Below are positions 6,640-8,791 of a DNA stretch of 8,791 nucleotides, in pieces; the first letter of the stretch is position 1, and each line of letters opens with the position of its first letter. The position numbers and the translations under genes were made by a program. The DNA comes from Tessaracoccus flavescens. GTDB taxonomy: Bacteria > Actinomycetota > Actinomycetes > Propionibacteriales > Propionibacteriaceae. The stretch covers positions 1-8,791 of the forward strand of contig DYZF01000176.1 of NCBI GenBank assembly GCA_020741375.1. Reading direction: 5' to 3'. Below the pieces are notes generated by a model, which was not told the DNA's origin, did not search any database, and saw only the letters and a list, made by a program, of their open reading frames with translations.

Positions 6640-8531
6640 TGAGCCGTGCGACGCAACCAGATGGAGCCCAGCGGGGGAACGGTGACGTTGGCGCGGGCCG
6701 GGAAGTGACCCCACGGCTCGTCCTTCGCGTACACCTCACCAAGGTTGCCGAACTCACCCGAGCCGTCGTAGATGGGGGCATCCGTGTTGAGGATCTCCTC
6801 CCACGCACCGCCGGCCGGCAGACCGATCTCGTAATCGACGAGCGGCTGCGGAGCGAAGTTCGTCACACAGGCGATGTGGTTGCCGTCGGCGTCGTGACGC
6901 ACCCACGACAGCGTGTTCTTACTGGCGTCGTCGGCGTTGATCCACGAGAAGCCCGCGGGCTCGTTGTCGAGCTGGTAGAGCGGGGCGTTGTCGCGGTAGA
7001 TGTGGTTGAGGTCGCGGAAGAGACGCTGCAGGCCGCCATGACCCCATAGTTCCGAGACCCACCACTCGAGTGACGTGGCCTCGTTGAACTCGGGGCGCTG
7101 GCCGAACTCGCAGCCCATGAAGATGAGCTGCTTGCCGGGGAACGACCACATGAACGAGTAGAACGCGCGCAGCGTGGCGAACTTGCGCCAGTCGTCCTGG
7201 GGCACCTTGTTGATCATGGAGCCCTTGCCGTGCACGACCTCGTCGTGGCTGATCGGCAGCACGAAGTTCTCGGAGTACTGGTAGACCATCGCGAACGTCA
7301 GCAGGTGGTGCTCGTACTGGCGGTACACCGGATCGAGCTCCAGGTAGCGCAGCGAATCGTTCATCCAGCCCATGTTCCACTTGAACCCGAAGCCGAGGCC
7401 GCCGTGGTGGACGGGCTTCGTGACGCCCGGGAAGCTGGTGGATTCCTCGGCGATCATGAGCACGCCAGGCTCACGTTCGTAGAGATGGCGGTTGACGTAG
7501 CGGAGGAAGTCGATGGCCTCGAGGTTCTCCCGGCCGCCGAATTCGTTGGGCACCCACTGGCCCTCTTCACGCGAGTAGTCGAGGTAGAGCATCGAGGCGA
7601 CGGCGTCGACGCGGAGGCCGTCGATGTGGAACTCCTTGATCCAGTACAGCGCGTTGGAGACGAGGAAGCTCTTCACTTCGTTGCGGCCGTAGTTGAAGAT
7701 GTAGGTGCCCCAGTCCATGTGCTCGCCCTGACGCGGGTCCGCATGCTCGTAGAGGGCGGTGCCGTCGAAGCGGCCCAAGGCCCACTCGTCCTTCGGGAAG
7801 TGGCCGGGCACCCAGTCCATGATCACGCCGATGCCGGCCTGATGCAGGCGGTCGATCAGGTAGCGCAGATCATCTGGCTTGCCGAACCGCGACGTGGGGG
7901 AGAAGTATCCGGACACCTGGTAGCCCCAGCTGGGCTCGAACGGGTGCTCGGCCAGCGGCATGAACTCGACATGGGTGTAGCCCTGCCACTTGACGTAGCT
8001 GACCAGTTCCTCGGCCAGATCAAGGTAGCTCTTGCCCTTGCGCCAGCCGCCGAGGTGCACCTCGTAGACGCTCATGGGTTCGGCGTGAGCCTGCGATTCG
8101 CGTCGCTTCTCCATCCACTCATCGTCGGACCAGATGTACTTCGATTCGTAGACGATCGACGCGTTCGCGGGGGCCTGCTCGCTGAACTTCGCCATCGGAT
8201 CGACCTTCTCGATCCAGCGGCCGTCCTGCGTCTCGATGCGGTACTTGTACAGCGTCTCCTCGCCGAGGCCCTCGATGAAGAGTCCCCAGACGCCGGAACC
8301 CGGGATGAGCTCCATGTGATCGCCGGTCCACCAGTTGAAGTCGCCGATCACCTGCACGGAACGTGCGTTGGGTGCCCACACGGCGAAGCGCACGCCCGTA
8401 ACCGGCCCGCGCTCGTCATCCTCGATGGTGACGACGCTGCTGCCGAGCCGCTTCCACAGTTCAGTGTCGCCACCGCTGTGGAAACCCTCCATGTCCCATC
8501 CGGTCAGTCCACCGAAACGGTCGTGCGCCAT
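6636..8531 (-). CDS. glgB: 1,4-alpha-glucan branching enzyme (GlgB)
   Basis: A 631-residue cytoplasmic GH13-family enzyme (EC 2.4.1.18). It cuts an alpha-1,4 glucan chain and re-attaches the piece in alpha-1,6 linkage, making branches in glycogen. An N-terminal CBM48 module (about 25-135) contains VRFAVWAPNARSVQVIGDFN. The barrel then shows YEVHLGGWRKG (156-166), DWVPGHFP (239-246), IDGLRVDAVASMLY with nucleophile Asp309, LMIAEES with acid/base Glu362, and LPISHDEVVHGKGS with Asp430. The C-terminal beta domain ends at PPLGSIWLRR. At 631 residues it lacks the extra N-terminal (N1) module seen in the approximately 730-residue enzymes of E. coli and Mycobacterium. The ATG has AAGGAG seven bases upstream (8539-8544). 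It follows maltokinase by 62 bases on the same strand, as in the GlgE pathway, where GlgB branches the glucan made from maltose 1-phosphate. Identification is confident. Confidence 0.97.
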   Translation of the reverse strand: MAHDRFGGLTGWDMEGFHSGGDTELWKRLGSSVVTIEDDERGPVTGVRFAVWAPNARSVQVIGDFNWWTGDHMELIPGSGVWGLFIEGLGEETLYKYRIETQDGRWIEKVDPMAKFSEQAPANASIVYESKYIWSDDEWMEKRRESQAHAEPMSVYEVHLGGWRKGKSYLDLAEELVSYVKWQGYTHVEFMPLAEHPFEPSWGYQVSGYFSPTSRFGKPDDLRYLIDRLHQAGIGVIMDWVPGHFPKDEWALGRFDGTALYEHADPRQGEHMDWGTYIFNYGRNEVKSFLVSNALYWIKEFHIDGLRVDAVASMLYLDYSREEGQWVPNEFGGRENLEAIDFLRYVNRHLYEREPGVLMIAEESTSFPGVTKPVHHGGLGFGFKWNMGWMNDSLRYLELDPVYRQYEHHLLTFAMVYQYSENFVLPISHDEVVHGKGSMINKVPQDDWRKFATLRAFYSFMWSFPGKQLIFMGCEFGQRPEFNEATSLEWWVSELWGHGGLQRLFRDLNHIYRDNAPLYQLDNEPAGFSWINADDASKNTLSWVRHDADGNHIACVTNFAPQPLVDYEIGLPAGGAWEEILNTDAPIYDGSGEFGNLGEVYAKDEPWGHFPARANVTVPPLGSIWLRRTAQ

Positions 8532-8564
8532 GTTGTTGCTCCTTGTTGGGTTTCTTGGCCCGTA

Positions 8565-8570
8565 AATCTA
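8565..8570 (-). promoter_or_regulatory. Candidate -10 element TAGATT upstream of glgB
   Basis: The mak-glgB gap holds the only AT-rich patch nearby. On the minus strand it reads GATAGATTTACGG, and TAGATT matches four of the six TATAAT positions. Transcription would start about 25 bases before the glgB ATG. No good -35 lies at 16-18 bases; a CTGACC is 21 bases away. It may be a weak internal promoter that lets glgB be expressed apart from the upstream genes, or it may be chance. Confidence 0.25.
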
Positions 8571-8586
8571 TCGTGCTGGGCGTCGG

Positions 8587-8603
8587 CCCGGGGTCAGCCC
8601 GGG
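8587..8603 (-). other. Short GC-rich inverted repeat across the maltokinase stop codon
   Basis: Two CCCGGG hexamers (8587-8592 and 8598-8603) are separated by five bases and can pair into a 6-bp all-GC stem containing the maltokinase TGA in its loop region. There is no U-tract after it. It could slightly attenuate transcription or stabilise the 3' end before glgB. In DNA this GC-rich, chance is also a fair explanation. Confidence 0.25.
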
Positions 8604-8791
8604 TGTTCCGACGTGAGGGACGCGAGGTACTCCAGCGGCACACGCAGCAGGTGCGGCCGGTAGCGGGATTCGTACTGCGCCTCGTAGGCCGCCTTGTCGG
8701 TTTCGTACGCGGCGAGGAGGGCCTTGTCGGCCTCGGAATCGACGCCCCCGTAGCCCTCCAGGAACGCCCCGCGGCACGCCTTCAGCCACTC
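8594..8791 (-). CDS. mak: Maltokinase (Mak/Pep2 type), C-terminal end only
   Basis: The last 65 residues plus TGA stop of a gene entering from the right edge. The visible protein includes WLKACRGAFLEGY (2-14), then ALLAAYETDKAAYEAQYE (24-41), SRYRPHLLRVPLEYL (42-56), ending SEHPG. The pattern of an acidic helix followed by DKAxYE, YExRxRP and a final PLxxL is the usual C-terminus of actinobacterial maltokinases. These phosphorylate maltose with ATP to give maltose 1-phosphate, the donor for GlgE. The catalytic core is outside the window, so activity cannot be checked. A fused TreS-Pep2 protein would end the same way. The glgB gene 62 bases downstream on the same strand supports this assignment, because mak and glgB commonly sit together in the GlgE pathway. 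The gene symbol is assigned on this combination. Confidence 0.8.
   Translation of the reverse strand, partial: EWLKACRGAFLEGYGGVDSEADKALLAAYETDKAAYEAQYESRYRPHLLRVPLEYLASLTSEHPG

Noticed and set aside
6640..6714. A longer Nudix start at the ATG at 6712-6714
   Set aside because: The extra 25 residues lie inside the glgB coding end and look like an out-of-frame reading (Arg/Pro/His-rich). The GTG overlapping the glgB stop fits better.
7230..8663. A 477-codon plus-strand open frame antisense to glgB
   Set aside because: It reads as a valine/alanine/glutamate/arginine-rich mirror of glgB codons, with no domain or ribosome binding site. Long antisense frames are expected in GC-rich DNA.

Overview
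The window comes from a high-GC Gram-positive bacterium, most likely an actinobacterium. The evidence is uniformly GC-rich coding sequence, GTG starts, ATGA/GTGA stop-start overlaps, and a gene set (maltokinase, GlgB, TreY, TreZ, thioredoxin-fold holdase) typical of actinobacterial alpha-glucan/trehalose metabolism. A member of the Propionibacteriaceae is my guess from overall protein style; the sequence alone does not prove it.

Layout, read from the right end leftwards because most genes are on the minus strand. (1) 8594-8791: the last 65 residues of a maltokinase (Mak/Pep2 type), cut by the window edge. (2) 6636-8531: glgB, the 1,4-alpha-glucan branching enzyme. (3) 5866-6639: a Nudix hydrolase with an N-terminal half-GNAT-like region, whose GTG start overlaps the glgB stop. 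(4) 5227-5853, the only plus-strand gene: an EcsC-family protein, convergent with the Nudix gene and divergent from (5). (5) 4690-5100: a small two-CBS-domain protein, followed by a perfect 11-bp inverted repeat. (6) 2047-4587: treY. (7) 308-2050: treZ, with an ATGA overlap to treY. (8) 1-279: the start of a thioredoxin-fold co-chaperone-like gene (CnoX/YbbN type), running off the left edge. No gene-free stretch exceeds 300 bases; the longest is the 126-base divergent region 5101-5226. I see no RNA genes, mobile elements or CRISPR arrays.

How the genes fit together: maltokinase makes maltose 1-phosphate, which the GlgE enzyme (not in this window) polymerises into linear alpha-1,4-glucan. GlgB adds the alpha-1,6 branches. 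TreY and TreZ run the other way, converting glucan chain ends into free trehalose. The window therefore holds parts of both the glucan-building and the glucan-to-trehalose arms. Between them sit three genes of no obvious carbohydrate function (Nudix, EcsC, CBS). Most of the window is well-known metabolism. The parts most worth a second look are the half-GNAT/Nudix protein coupled to glgB and the possible stress promoter in front of the CBS gene.
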